From assembly GCA_026874595.1 (NCBI GenBank), contig CM049306.1, positions 52,606,019 to 52,670,018 on the forward strand: a DNA stretch of 64,000 nt, read 5' to 3'. Of the stretch, positions 25,259 to 39,094 are shown piece by piece. The DNA is from Sipunculus nudus (taxonomy: Eukaryota; Annelida; Sipuncula; Golfingiida; Sipunculidae). The notes under the pieces are model-generated. The model was not told the DNA's origin and searched no databases. It saw only the letters and a program-made list of their open reading frames with translations. Each line of letters starts with the position of its first letter. Position 1 is the stretch's first letter. A program made the position numbers and the translations under genes.

Positions 25259-28211
25259 TAATAGCATCTTTCTTTCTTCATGCAGCTCTGTTCATATCTG
25301 TAGCTTTACATGTATTTATGTTTACAGGTAGATAAGTTTAATATTATGTCTATTCTACATGATTCTGAGAAGATAAATATGAAGTTCAGTGAAGCATATT
25401 TTAAATATTTTGTATTTATGACTTCCTCAGGTAGTATTTTTCAATAAACAATCTTATTAATACCTTTTACATTCCATCAATCAAACTAGAAATTGTTTCA
25501 ACCATTATGTCATTATAATTTTGGTTTGAAAAATATTAATTTTTATACTGAAACATTTTTTCTTTAAAATTATATAAGGAACACTATTAAATTCATGTGA
25601 CCAAGCATCTAGTTGTTTATAACACAACATAAGGCAAGGTTAAAAATATATTGATTTTGTTTAGTATATTAATAATTAGTTACTATTTGAACATCTGTTT
25701 CATTTTCCTGCAGTATATGATGTGCAGGATCCACCTTTTTATATGTATTTCAGTGGCACTATAACCTTTGAACTATATTGTATAACAAAGTTTATTTATT
25801 TGACTATGTTTTTAAATTTGATTTATTATGTAGAATATTTTTCTCATCCATACTGCCTTGTTTAAAAGCAATCCATGAAAAATGACTAATTAAAGACAAG
25901 TGAAATTTACAATTTATAAAATGCCTTTTTTGATATTTTGATCAACCATATTGTTAAAACAGTGGGAGCTGTTGTGTGCTGCTATATTAAAAGACAAATG
26001 CATTGATCAGTCTGTGGAAGAAACATTTGCCATTTAATGGAAGGGAATTAAAAATAATTGGCAGTAATTAATAAATTCTTGTATCACATACCAGCCCAGG
26101 CAACTTTTCAGTAAATTTGATTATAGATACATAATATATACATTACAGATGATCTTCAAATACTTTTAGAACTGAGCATTACTATCAGTTGAGAAGTGTG
26201 TTCATAGGGGATATTCATCTTTATCAGATTTGGTAAAACCACAAATGATTAGGTGTATATTGTTGAGTATAGTAAACTCGTGTCAGATTTAAAAAGTTTG
26301 TATAATCACGACTTTGGTCTCATCATGATATTACACAGATTTGTTAATTCTGCCAGTATATTGATTGCAGAAGTTTAGCCTCAAATCAGCACTAGAAGAT
26401 TATGAAGAAAAAGAACATAGCCTTTATTTAATAACCAAAAGGATTATTTTAATATACTCATTAATTTAAATATACAAATGCCAAAGGTGCTCAGTTTATT
26501 GTTATTGTTGTTGTTGTATTGAAGAGTGTGCTTTAGGACACGAAGAGAAAGGCTAAGACTAAGAGAAAATATCTATAAACTACTGTGTTGATATAGTGAA
26601 ATTTTGAATTAGATTTGCGCAGGGAAATGCTTGTTTTGTTGCTCCTTCCAGATTATCTTTAGAATATAAGTATAACATTAATAAATGTTTGCAGTGCCAA
26701 TTCATGTTTACATTGTGTGCATGTGTTTGTTATGGAGGGCTTGTGCCTACCATGCATGTACATACATGTAGTTAGGGTGTAGGGAATTTTAATCTTTCTT
26801 GTTTAGTAATGATGAAGTTAACATTAAACATTGCAATTAAAAATAATATTACTGGTGGTATTAGTCATTTCTGGTTACTATGTTTTTTTCAATGGTAGTT
26901 AAAATTGGTAGCAAAAAAATTTAAAGCTTGTATATCACAGAGGTTAACACAATTAACATTGCAAATACCAATAGTAAAATATTGACTTTTTATAACATTG
27001 TTGAAGTTATGAATTTATCAGTGAAATATTGTTATTGTTGGTTTATTAATGATGTATAATTAATAAGGTAACAAAAATCATGTTACATGAGGTGCACTTC
27101 GTATTATCCATGTCCAGACCACTGAACAGGTGCTTATTGCTTTATAATAAAATGAATTAATACCAAGTGTACAGTCATATTTACTTCATGTACATGATAA
27201 TTTTGCAAATTGTATATTTTGTGCTGATATTTTTTTTCATATTGCTAGCATTCACAAGTTTTCTTTAACTTTTGTAAAGGTTTTTATTCAATCCTAATAT
27301 TTTATACACTTATCAGACTTGCCTTGGCCAGTGTCACAAAGTTTACAGCTCAAGCATAAGATTGACCATTTGTCACACCGGTAAAGATGTGAACGTCCAG
27401 TATCATTTAAGAGTCAAACAAACTGGCTGCACTCGTACATACGTACACTCCAAAAAAAACAATATTTGTGTTAACAAAACAATAATATATAAAAAGTTAC
27501 ATTCTCTGCAGAGGCGCTCCCTTTACACAATAATAAATATAAACACATAAATAAACAAGAGTCCCGTCATAACGGCAAACGGCAAAGTTCCTGATCACTC
27601 AGTTCCTGTGGTTTAATTTTTTCTCCGAACATGCCGGTGCGCCAAGGATCACTATGGATGCATCACGGTGTTAACACGGTGATGCCCGGAGTTTACACGG
27701 TGATGCCGGAGATAACACGGATGATCCCGGAACGATGATCCGGGATGATCCGTGATGCTTTCCGTGAATGTGTGAAAGGGGCTTTATTGTGGCCTTCCCC
27801 AGACATCGACTATCTAAACATGTAGACACTATATCTCAGCTGTCTCCACTGTAACATATGCTGACTGGCCCAAGGACTGCTGTAGGTATCATCAGTCTGC
27901 ACCTGACACGGTACGCTGAAACGGGCCCTTCTCCTGAAAAAGTCTCACTCCACTCCCTATAAATGCTTGCTGACATCAAATTCACGATTGTCCTTCGGCC
28001 AATCATTACTCAAAATCACGCCAACCGTCAATCACTGCGCAAAAATTAATTTTGAACAAAAGACGTGTGCCCTATAAACAACTATCTCACTCTTATTATG
28101 TAAACATGATACTCCATATTAATGCACAATAAATTATCAAAATCATCTAGCTATTATCCCTTCTATAATCTGTAACACAAAACCCAAGTCACAGCTCTTG
28201 TGACACCATTG
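25259..28211. other. Intergenic region, no gene seen
   Basis: Mostly very AT-rich. A short stretch at about 27655-27765 is unusually structured: CACGGTGATGCC-type units repeat and end in a palindromic GATCCGGGATGATCC-type segment. No gene is supported. Confidence 0.45.
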
Positions 28212-28680
28212 TTCAACCACAGGCGGTTGAATTGCTATTAGTGTAGATTTCGCTTATGTTTGTTACTTTTCTGGGTCATTTCCTTATAAGTATTACTTAA
28301 CTGACATTTTCCTAGCGTTTTTCGCACTATACGGTCCATCTCAATATTATTTACTATATATTTGAGATGGGCAGGCAAGAAACCCCCGTTGTTAGGCCCG
28401 ACAGCCATGGCACATCGGTTTCAGGCTACAGTTGAAGTGCATGCCTGTTTGGCTGAACCATTGTTACGTCAGCGGTGTCACCATCTGAAGACTCCAGTAG
28501 TAAACATATCAACAAATCAGAAAGCGCGTCCTCGGTTGCTATGCGATGGCTGGTTGGACCATATAGTGTGAAAAACGCTAGGGAAATGTCAGATAAGTAA
28601 TAGTTATATGGAAATGACCCAGAAAAGTAACAAATTTAACCAAAATCTACACTAATAGCAATTCAAGCGCCTGTGGTTCA
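28212..28680. mobile_element. Fold-back element with about 125-bp inverted arms
   Basis: The left arm (about 28212-28339) and right arm (about 28556-28680) are inverted copies with some mismatches. Shared marks are AACCACAGGCG, GAATTGCTATTAGTGTAGAT, TTACTTTTCTGGGTCATTTCC and CTAGCGTTTTTC. The loop is about 215 bp with a short open frame of no known domain. Long inverted arms around unrelated sequence fit a fold-back transposon or long-TIR MITE. Confidence 0.7.
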
Positions 28681-30780
28681 CCAGTAAGGCAAGTTATCTT
28701 CACCCCCCCCCCCCCTTCCACAATGCAAAAGGATCCAAAGAAACCAAATAAGGGTTGTCCCTTTTCAGCTTGAGAGGTCAGATAGTTTGATCATGTATGA
28801 TTCTATGTTCGTCTTTCTGTGCATACTCCTCGCTGAATTCTATTTCGTTTTCTTTTTGAAGGGGGGGGGGGGGGTCTTCTCCTCTGTAAAACATGAAATG
28901 GGAATAGATGAATAACTTTAAAGAAAATACTATTAATAAATAATGTAATTTGAACAAAATTTTAGTTAAACTGTGTGACTGGAAGCAAAGTGGATACAAG
29001 CAGAACTAGGGGATGTTTTATTGTTGATATTAAATTTTTGAGTATATTTGCTATTTGAGCAATAAATAACGAAAGTAAAGGCAGCAGAGAACTTCAAGAC
29101 AATGTGTAGGGGTGCAGTAAATCATTGAAATTATTTTAGAAACGTATCTGGACAATGCATGGGCCTGTTTCGACCAATAAGAGCGGGGAATTTGGTATCA
29201 GCCAAGTAATCGACAGTCATGATTGGCACAGTGCCAATGTACACGGCTCCCCATGTGGCGGGCTACAGCAAAAGTTCCCAACAGGGAGCAGTGATAATAT
29301 GAAATGAACTAGCATGAAATGTGGTGAGGGCACTGCGAAAGGAGTTTAGGTAAGACAGCTTCTATAAAGTCCGTATGTAAGGCAAACTCACCTAGCAGAA
29401 ACAGACTCACAAGAGTACGCCGACTGCTGGTTATTGTTTGTGGCATTCACATGACGTCATGGCTATTCAAGGTCCTCAGTCGATTTGCAGAGCTCGAGAG
29501 TAGGTTGAACCCCAAAACGCACCGCGGCTTCTAAATACATAGAAGGCGTAGGCATAAGGGTAGTGAAGAGGGTGTGTATTCCGTTCACGTACGTATGATA
29601 AGAATTGTGTAAGGCAAATTACATAAACAAAGGTGTTTTCATTGTAAGGACTTCACGGAAAATCAATATTTTGTAATGATCACAGGTGTTTCTTGAATTG
29701 TAACAAATTGTATTTAATAGTCTGACTTAAGAGACAATAAGCTCCGTGCCTAACATGAAGAGGTTCGTTTTGAGTAAAAGTTTACGTCCTTGGCGGAAAG
29801 GTCGCATGAGAGGTGACGGGACCTCGTGTCAGGCAAACTCGTTGCTCATCCAGTCACTGTTGCCATCTGCCGGCCTAATTTATGTTGCCGCCAACACTTC
29901 CTAACTGTTCACAAAACCCTTGCATGCACATAATCTTGAATCATTTGTTTTACTCCAACTTTTTTTCTTCATTCCGCCTCATTTTTCTTACATTTGCCCT
30001 ATTTTCCCCTATGTCCGATCCTTTTTTGTCCTACACATGCACTAGGATCGTAAAACGTTATCTTTGGTTAATATTTAAATTTAGTTATATATCTCCTGTC
30101 ATCTGAATCCTCCGATATATCATGACATAGGGTACGTGTTATTTACTTTAACCCCTTGAAACTCGATCGCCACTGTAGCGGAGATTGAAAGAAATTCATG
30201 CATGAATATTCATGAATGGTAACTTCGTGTGTTGTTTAATCGAATAGTGTCAAGACGATTAACCAGACTTTATTCAGGTTGATTCAGACAAGTGGACCAC
30301 TATATTATATTATATAAGAGTCGAATATGTACGTGCTATAAGCTTTGCTGTTTTACAAATGGCTTCCGCAAGAAATGATATATGACAGTCTGGCAGTTGC
30401 ATGTCAAATTGATGACTGGGTTATTCAGAAAGAATATGAAGATTATAATGCCATGAAAATTGACATTTTTAAATAAAGACACTTATAATCATAATTTAAC
30501 TTTTAAACAAACGGGTTAAATATAAGAGAATTATGGCCCCATCATATTTTATTTCAATTCCAGGTATTCTCAAAAGGTTAAAGGTTTACAGCCGAAGATA
30601 TGAAAAACAAGGAAAACTAACTGAAAATGGTTGTTTAAATATGGCTGTAAGGGGAGTTCTTGCAAACCAGCGAACCATCGACATTCATGAGGACTTTAAA
30701 ACTTAAACTTTATTAATTGAATATTACGCCTACATTTATATAAAATATTCAGTGGCGACTAACAAAAGTACTAATCATAG
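28681..30780. other. Intergenic region with homopolymers and a dispersed repeat
   Basis: Contains poly-C (about 28703-28715) and poly-G (about 28861-28874). Segment 29505-29720 is a dispersed repeat (CGGCTTCTAAATACA, GGCAAATTACATAAA, ATCAATATTTTGTAA), and its relative lies at 58262-58500 in the same orientation. The match resumes around GGTTCGTTTTGAGTA at 29762 and 58566. No gene seen. Confidence 0.5.
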
Positions 30781-30789
30781 TGACACAAG

Positions 30790-32310
30790 AGTTAAAATTC
30801 AATAAAAACTTGGTCGAAAAAGATACGTCTTCATTTTTCCTTTAAAATCGTCCATATTTTCGCTGCATTTAACATCATTAGAAAGTGCTTTCCAAGGAGT
30901 AGGTCCACATGTTGAAAATGCCCGATGAGTAAACTTTTGTTTGCCTTTATCCGCACATATAACAGGTCAATTTTATGATTTGACCTGAGGTTAACACGTC
31001 TTGTTTTCTTTTTCATAACAAATTTTCCAAATATTGTCGTCCATTTCCTTGAAACACTTAAACACTAAAACAGAATTTTGAATTCGATACTTGGGGCTAT
31101 TGGTAGCCAATGCAATTCTTTCAAGGCTTGCGATGAACTGTAATATCAGTCTTTCTGCAAAACCAGTTTTTTGCACAAATGTTTTAAATCTTCTGCATTT
31201 TTTGTTATTCCTGATATGCAGTTCTATACAATTTATACTATTTGAATAGTCAATATGTGACATCACGAGGCTGAGAACGAGAATATTAGGTTGCTTCAAT
31301 TGTGAGAAACCGCCTGATAGATCTTATTTTCTTGAAGTTTATCAAAGCAGTTTTGCATATTTGTTGACATGTTCTCTGAAATTCAAAGTCTTATCCAACT
31401 ACGCGCCTAGATACTTTACAGGGGTCAACAATATCGCCATTTATATTGATGTATGTTGTTGAACGCTTTGATAATTGATGTCTGCTTCCGAATAATATAA
31501 ACTCTGTTTTTGAGCAGTAAATTTCTAATTTGTTACCATTCATCCATGCTTTGAAGTTTGACGTCTAAAATAAACTGTTCTACATCTGAGATTGCCTTTA
31601 TCTCTGCATTAAATATATTCTGGTTGAACATGTTCTTTAACATGTGGTCATCAACAAATCCAAATAGATCTATTCCATTGGGTTAAATTTCATACAGTGT
31701 TCCAACATAGGCCAAAAAGAAAATTGGACCTGAGCAACAGACTTGAGGTACTTCAAACTGTAGGTCGATAGGTGTTGAATAATGTTTTGCGACATTTATT
31801 TTACACGTCCTTTGTCCGAGGTAGATGGTTATCCACTAACTAATTTTTCAAATGTGACTACCATGATTTGGATTTGGTATGAATCTCCCAAACCAATGCC
31901 ACCAAAGGAAACATTTAACTTTTTTAAGTCCAAGCTCTTCAAATTCCTAAATGTTTTTGTCTCGCTCACAATATTTTCTTTTTTGATATTCATTGTGTAC
32001 TCCACAGAGAAATGATCAGAAAGATACCTCTAGGCAAAGCAAGATACTACTGATACAAGTGAAATAATTTTTACACTAATTTTCCAGATGGCATGTTCGA
32101 AAGTTTAGCACGTTTTTATTTTATTTATTTTTTCCTCATAGTTATTTCTATACACTAGGGCCAGACCGCCACCTCTTCCTTTATCATGGTTCACTTTTGG
32201 TGTCCTGAATTGATTGAAGTTTAGATCACAAGCTTGAAGCCCCTGATTATCTCCCGATTTAAGCCAAGTTTCTGTAAGTATAGCAAAGTCAGTGTTTTTG
32301 TTCACAAAAG
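30790..32310 (-). mobile_element. Decayed non-LTR (LINE) retrotransposon fragment
   Basis: Read on the minus strand, the order is as follows. Complement 32105-32305 has endonuclease-type sequence (AILTETWLKSGD, then RGGGLALVYRN). A linker with several stops follows. Reverse transcriptase palm remnants lie at about 31640-31750, with VPQ...GPIFFLAYV and F-V-D-D (about 31645-31662) at the usual YADD position. At about 31500 there is a W...N.LEI..SKTEFILFGS-like thumb. Complement 30991-31299 has VLSLVMSHIDYSNSI, and about 30830-30960 has RAFSTCGPTPWKALS and the FK..MKTYLF-like end. Multiple stops and a large internal deletion (most of the N-terminal RT) show it is dead. Clade not assigned. Confidence 0.8.
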
Positions 32311-33950
32311 TAATTCCATAACATTTCTCTTTTTGGTTTTATTGACTGAATGTTTAAAGTTGCTAAATAAATTTCCTCACTTGTATACCTGAATTCATTT
32401 TTATGGTGCAATTTGATGTTAACAAGATTATCAGGGCCACTACATGTGGGCTTTATGGTTCTTACTCTGCCTCAACCTACGATATCTCCTTTTATATATT
32501 CCAACCTCCAACAATGTTAATCCATAGAATGATTGCTATAATGTTCATCTTTGTTAATATCCAAAAAATATGAAGCTTACGATACTGGATTCCAAGAAAA
32601 AACAATGATATTGTTCAAGCTCAAAACGCACGTCTGCCTCATTCGGCGACTGCACTGCCTCACTCGGCGACTGCACTGCCTCATTCGGCGACTGCACTGC
32701 CTCACTCGGCGACTGCACTGACCTCATATGAAGAGTTAAACGAGGAATAAAAGAAATCAGAATGCTTGCACAGATTTTATTATTCCGAAAATAGTAATAA
32801 AGAAGCCATTGCATGCGTGAAGAGTGCCAATAATATATGCTTCAATTATACTATCTTGACCTCATCATAAAAGTGGTTTTCCTTTTCCCCATTTACATAA
32901 TGACTGGTATGTTAATAAACCTTGTGACATCTTTGACATCATTGTCTCTGAGGGATTGCCAAGGACATCAAAACTTGTAGGTGACCTTGTAAATTGTAAG
33001 AGAATGATGGTGTCGTGTAATTACATGTACAAAACCTGGATTTTAATTTTTTTTGTGGGCAGAGCAAGGGACAAAAAAGAAGTTAACCCCTGTCAAATAT
33101 ATCTGAGGTCCATTTCAAATGCATGATTTTGCCTGCAGGCCTATGCATTCTTTGAGAGGATGGGATCGGGGACTAAGATCAACTCCGAACAAGGTTTGAC
33201 AGCTTGATGAGAGAAGAGGAACACTACATTTTATATGAGATCAATCCATTCACTATTTTAACTGTTACATGAATTTAGTCCGTTCCATCCCCCCATGTCC
33301 ACCTGTTTTTTTTTCTGTGAAAATTTTATCATTTAAAATTCAAGGAAAAATGGCCATGTAGGGTAGAAGATTGAAGGACCTTATTTTAAATGGTAAATAA
33401 CTTTACACCTTATTTAAGGAATAAAAGAATTTATTTAAAAATATGCGAAATCAGTCTACATTTTACAACATATCAGACCCAATTATGGCAGTCAAGGTCA
33501 TTGGTCATATGCAAAAAAAAAACCTAAATTGACAGCTGCTGATTGATTGATATCCTGAAAACACTCTTAATATATGACCAGCTAAAACAAAGATGGCTAG
33601 CCCTGCAGGGATACATCTGACCTGTCAGACCATTGGAAGGATTAATAAAAGGTTGTAAAACCAGAGTTTTATTTTAAATTCTTGATTGCCATATTACGCC
33701 ATCACTTACATATGCTTTCTAGAAAATTATTGAAAAAATGTTAACTTTTAAGAAAACTCTCTAAAAACAGGTAGACACAGGCTGGTACGTGGAACAAAGT
33801 GTGATGATAATCATATAGGATAAAACAAATAACTTAAGCAGAGTTTACAGGAGCACATGATACTAGATAAAATCAATACGCTCCTGCTAATGCAGTTAGT
33901 CAAAAAGATTAAAAGTCACAGTCTTTTACGGCATCAACTTGGTTACATGA
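32311..33950. other. Intergenic region with a 21-bp minisatellite
   Basis: At about 32632-32718 four 21-bp units (GCCTCATTCGGCGACTGCACT, with ATT and ACT alternating) sit head to tail. The remainder is AT-rich and shows no gene. A minus-strand AATAAA at about 33667-33672 could be the polyadenylation signal of the mosaic gene whose stop codon is at 33951. Confidence 0.5.
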
Positions 33951-34112
33951 TCACTGCTGGCAGCCAGCCTTGCCCTTCTTCACACACTTTGACTTGCTGG
34001 GGCTGAAGTGCATTCCTTCTACGCACTCTCCCTCTATGGCGACGCCGTCTGCGCATGCGTAGAACTGCGTGCAAGAACCTTTATTCGGGAAAGCGCCTTG
34101 CTTACGGGGGCA
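33951..34112 (-). CDS. Exon: terminal chitin-binding type 2 (peritrophin-A) domain
   Basis: It encodes CPRKQGAFPNKGSCTQFYAC, DGVAIEGEC, GMHFSPSKSKC and a basic tail ending GKAGCQQ before TAG... read as a stop at 33951-33953 on the minus strand. The six-cysteine CBM14 pattern with FP..GSC..FY.C is complete. The chosen acceptor CTTCAAG|TGC keeps phase 0 with the linker exon; ATACAG, 21 bases earlier, is an alternative. Confidence 0.82.
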   Translation of the reverse strand, partial: CPRKQGAFPNKGSCTQFYACADGVAIEGECVEGMHFSPSKSKCVKKGKAGCQQ

Positions 34113-34118
34113 CTTGAA

Positions 34119-35286
34119 GGACACGTGGCTGTATTTATTTTCCCTATATAACATCTATAAAACACCTGAGGTTTGGGCCTCTTTTAAATAATTTTCAAAA
34201 TAAATTCTGATATTAAACTTTTTTTTACCTGAGAATTTGTTGTTTCTTCAGTCAAACTAGACCAAGAAAAAGGGGGCTTGTGTATCTCCTTTTTTAACCA
34301 TCCTGGCCCGAATGCAGTGAAGCCCAAAATACCCCACCAAGCAGTCCCAAACAAGCATTTGGACAACATCTCTTTGATTGGCCATAGATTTAAAAAAAAA
34401 ATGACCAATACTGTCAATTTTATTGGAAATTATGCTTAACATACTTAAAAATCAAACAATGCGGTGTTTTTGATGCTCCAGCACATGATGGCTAGAGCCA
34501 ACCAGAGAAAGCCAGACCATTTACTACTCTCCTTCAGGTTCAGGGCTTGGTGACCCCAGGTCATGTAAACAAATAGGACCACGTGACCTTAAGATACACA
34601 ATTTTTTTTGCCCCCTATTTACATGAAAGCAAACTATAATGGCATGAAAGCACTATCAGAATTCAAAGTTACAGGACCCTATCACTAAAAAATAATATTT
34701 CAGAGCCCTATAACTATCCTATTATCTAGTGCGGTATACCTGACAGTGGCCACTGTGAAAAATCAAATATCATTCTGCAATTATTCTAAACTTATCTCAC
34801 TTTTCTACATGTGAGGCACTATTTACTTAGTGCTAATATCTAATACCCCTGATATGTTATTAAAGACCAAATTGTGTGGGAGACATATCTGATATGCTCT
34901 GATTATGTCAGACTTAGAAAAAAAAGCATGATTTTCAATATAGTTTTGGTGTCTGGGTCCATCCAACCTGGACATTCAGGTTTATAATAAAATATGCTGA
35001 AAAGTACTCTGGAAGTACAGTGTCATGGATACCTGACTCTAAGAAATTGATGAAACAAGAGTCTGTAGTGAATATTGTTGCCTGATGACTGTCTTCATTT
35101 CCAATGCCCGCATGCATGGTGTCTGGGCAAAACAGCAATTCTGAATTCAGTCACTGTTGATCTTCACCCAACATTTAGAAAATGAGTTTCTGGATCTGAA
35201 AATACATCAGATTATTTCACATTATTAATAAAAGATGAAAATATAATGATGTGTCAGTGTTATTACTGTTATAAGTATAACTTTAC

Positions 35287-35322
<36 letters not shown>

Positions 35323-35359
35323 CAAACAATATACATATGAACATACATATATATGCATA

Positions 35360-35396
<37 letters not shown>

Positions 35397-37373
35397 TTAT
35401 ATACACACACACACAATTACTGATGACAGTTGATCCATGCTGTCAAATAGGGAAAATGCTAATCATGGGAAATTATTCGAGCCTGCTGTTATACAATACT
35501 GCACATACTGGCCATATACCGTTGTTTTTTTTTATGCATTGAGGCCATAAAATTCACCAAATGACACATTTTAACTACACCTTTTTTTTGCAATGAGTCA
35601 ACATGCACAAAATCCATGTAAAAATAAAACATGATATACAGAAACATGGTATGTCAAGATATTGTGCAATGTCAAATTTGGCAAATGAATGGGGGGGGGG
35701 CAAACAAATGGGGGTTTATAAATAAATAAATAATTATATATTTACATATATATATGTGTGTGTGTGAATACCCAGTCATGAACCAAAAGTAGAAAAAATT
35801 AATTTCCTCTCTTCTACCCCCCCCCCCCCACCTGTTCCCCTGTTCCCTTATCATTCTGCCCCCCCCCCCCCCCAAATACGGCCATTCACCCTAAAAGTCA
35901 TCCACACCACTCCCAGTGAAATGCCGACACAAATCTGGCACCAGAAAGTGTTGTTTACCTATTGAAATCAGCCCTAGAATTGTAATCCAGTCTTGTTATG
36001 AAAAGATGATAATATGACAGTTCATGTTTCTTACCTGTCAGGAATCCGCTTCCCAAAACCAAGTTTTTCTCATAAAAACAGCCTGGAAATAAAGAATATA
36101 GTACTTGAATAAGCTGAAAAGACTCTGAACATCAGTTCAGGCACAATTTTGTGGCAGCGATCAGCCTGTATTATCACCCACATTGTAAAGACAGGTTTTT
36201 GTGAAGGACACGTGGCTGTATTTATTTTCCCTATATAACATCTATAAAACACCTGAGGTTTGGGCCTCTTTTAAATAATTTTCAAAATAAATTCTGATAT
36301 TAAACTTTTTTTTACCTGAGAATTTGTTGTTTCTTCAGTCAAACTAGACCAAGAAAAAGGGGGCTTGTGTATCTCCTTTTTTAACCATCCTGGCCCGAAT
36401 GCAGTGAAGCCCAAAATACCCCACCAAGCAGTCCCAAACAAGCATTTGGACAACATCTCTTTGATTGGCCATAGATTTAAAAAAAAAATGACCAATACTG
36501 TCAATTTTATTGGAAATTATGCTTAACATACTTAAAAATCAAACAATGCGGTGTTTTTGATGCTCCAGCACATGATGGCTAGAGCCAACCAGAGAAAGCC
36601 AGACCATTTACTACTCTCCTTCAGGTTCAGGGCTTGGTGACCCCAGGTCATGTAAACAAATAGGACCACGTGACCTTAAGATACACAATTTTTTTTGCCC
36701 CCTATTTACATGAAAGCAAACTATAATGGCATGAAAGCACTATCAGAATTCAAAGTTACAGGACCCTATCACTAAAAAATAATATTTCAGAGCCCTATAA
36801 CTATCCTATTATCTAGTGCGGTATACCTGACAGTGGCCACTGTGAAAAATCAAATATCATTCTGCAATTATTCTAAACTTATCTCACTTTTCTACATGTG
36901 AGGCACTATTTACTTAGTGCTAATATCTAATACCCCTGATATGTTATTAAAGACCAAATTGTGTGGGAGACATATCTGATATGCTCTGATTATGTCAGAC
37001 TTAGAAAAAAAAGCATGATTTTCAATATAGTTTTGGTGTCTGGGTCCATCCAACCTGGACATTCAGGTTTATAATAAAATATGCTGAAAAGTACTCTGGA
37101 AGTACAGTGTCATGGATACCTGACTCTAAGAAATTGATGAAACAAGAGTCTGTAGTGAATATTGTTGCCTGATGACTGTCTTCATTTCCAATGCCCGCAT
37201 GCATGGTGTCTGGGCAAAACAGCAATTCTGAATTCAGTCACTGTTGATCTTCACCCAACATTTAGAAAATGAGTTTCTGGATCTGAAAATACATCAGATT
37301 ATTTCACATTATTAATAAAAGATGAAAATATAATGATGTGTCAGTGTTATTACTGTTATAAGTATAACTTTAC

Positions 37374-37405
<32 letters not shown>

Positions 37406-37444
37406 TACAAACAATATACATATGAACATACATATATATGCATA

Positions 37445-37479
<35 letters not shown>

Positions 37480-38986
37480 TTATATACACACACACACAAT
37501 TACTGATGACAGTTGATCCATGCTGTCAAATAGGGAAAATGCTAATCATGGGAAATTATTCGAGCCTGCTGTTATACAATACTGCACATACTGGCCATAT
37601 ACCGTTGTTTTTTTTTATGCATTGAGGCCATAAAATTCACCAAATGACACATTTTAACTACACCTTTTTTTTGCAATGAGTCAACATGCACAAAATCCAT
37701 GTAAAAATAAAACATGATATACAGAAACATGGTATGTCAAGATATTGTGCAATGTCAAATTTGGCAAATGAATGGGGGGGGGGGGCAAACAAATGGGGGT
37801 TTATAAATAAATAAATAATTATATATTTACATATATATATGTGTGTGTGTGAATACCCAGTCATGAACCAAAAGTAGAAAAAATTAATTTCCTCTCTTCT
37901 ACCCCCCCCCCCCCACCTGTTCCCCTGTTCCCTTATCATTCTGCCCCCCCCCCCCCCCCCAAATACGGCCATTCACCCTAAAAGTCATCCACACCACTCC
38001 CAGTGAAATGCCGACACAAATCTGGCACCAGAAAGTGTTGTTTACCTATTGAAATCAGCCCTAGAATTGTAATCCAGTCTTGTTATGAAAAGATGATAAT
38101 ATGACAGTTCATGTTTCTTACCTGTCAGGAATCCGCTTCCCAAAACCAAGTTTTTCTCATAAAAACAGCCTGGAAATAAAGAATATAGTACTTGAATAAG
38201 CTGAAAAGACTCTGAACATCAGTTCAGGCACAATTTTGTGGCAGCGATCAGCCTGTATTATCACCCACATTGTAAAGACAGGTTTTTGTGAAGATACACA
38301 ATTTTTTTTGCCCCCTATTTACATGAAAGCAAACTATAATGGCATGAAAGCACTATCAGAATTCAAAGTTACAGGACCCTATCACTAAAAAATAATATTT
38401 CAGAGCCCTATAACTATCCTATTATCTAGTGCGGTATACCTGACAGTGGCCACTGTGAAAAATCAAATATCATTCTGCAATTATTCTAAACTTATCTCAC
38501 TTTTCTACATGTGAGGCACTATTTACTTAGTGCTAATATCTAATACCCCTGATATGTTATTAAAGACCAAATTGTGTGGGAGACATATCTGATATGCTCT
38601 GATTATGTCAGACTTAGAAAAAAAAGCATGATTTTCAATATAGTTTTGGTGTCTGGGTCCATCCAACCTGGACATTCAGGTTTATAATAAAATATGCTGA
38701 AAAGTACTCTGGAAGTACAGTGTCATGGATACCTGACTCTAAGAAATTGATGAAACAAGAGTCTGTAGTGAATATTGTTGCCTGATGACTGTCTTCATTT
38801 CCAATGCCCGCATGCATGGTGTCTGGGCAAAACAGCAATTCTGAATTCAGTCACTGTTGATCTTCACCCAACATTTAGAAAATGAGTTTCTGGATCTGAA
38901 AATACATCAGATTATTTCACATTATTAATAAAAGATGAAAATATAATGATGTGTCAGTGTTATTACTGTTATAAGTATAACTTTAC

Positions 38987-39018
<32 letters not shown>

Positions 39019-39057
39019 TACAAACAATATACATATGAACATACATATATATGCATA

Positions 39058-39094
<37 letters not shown>

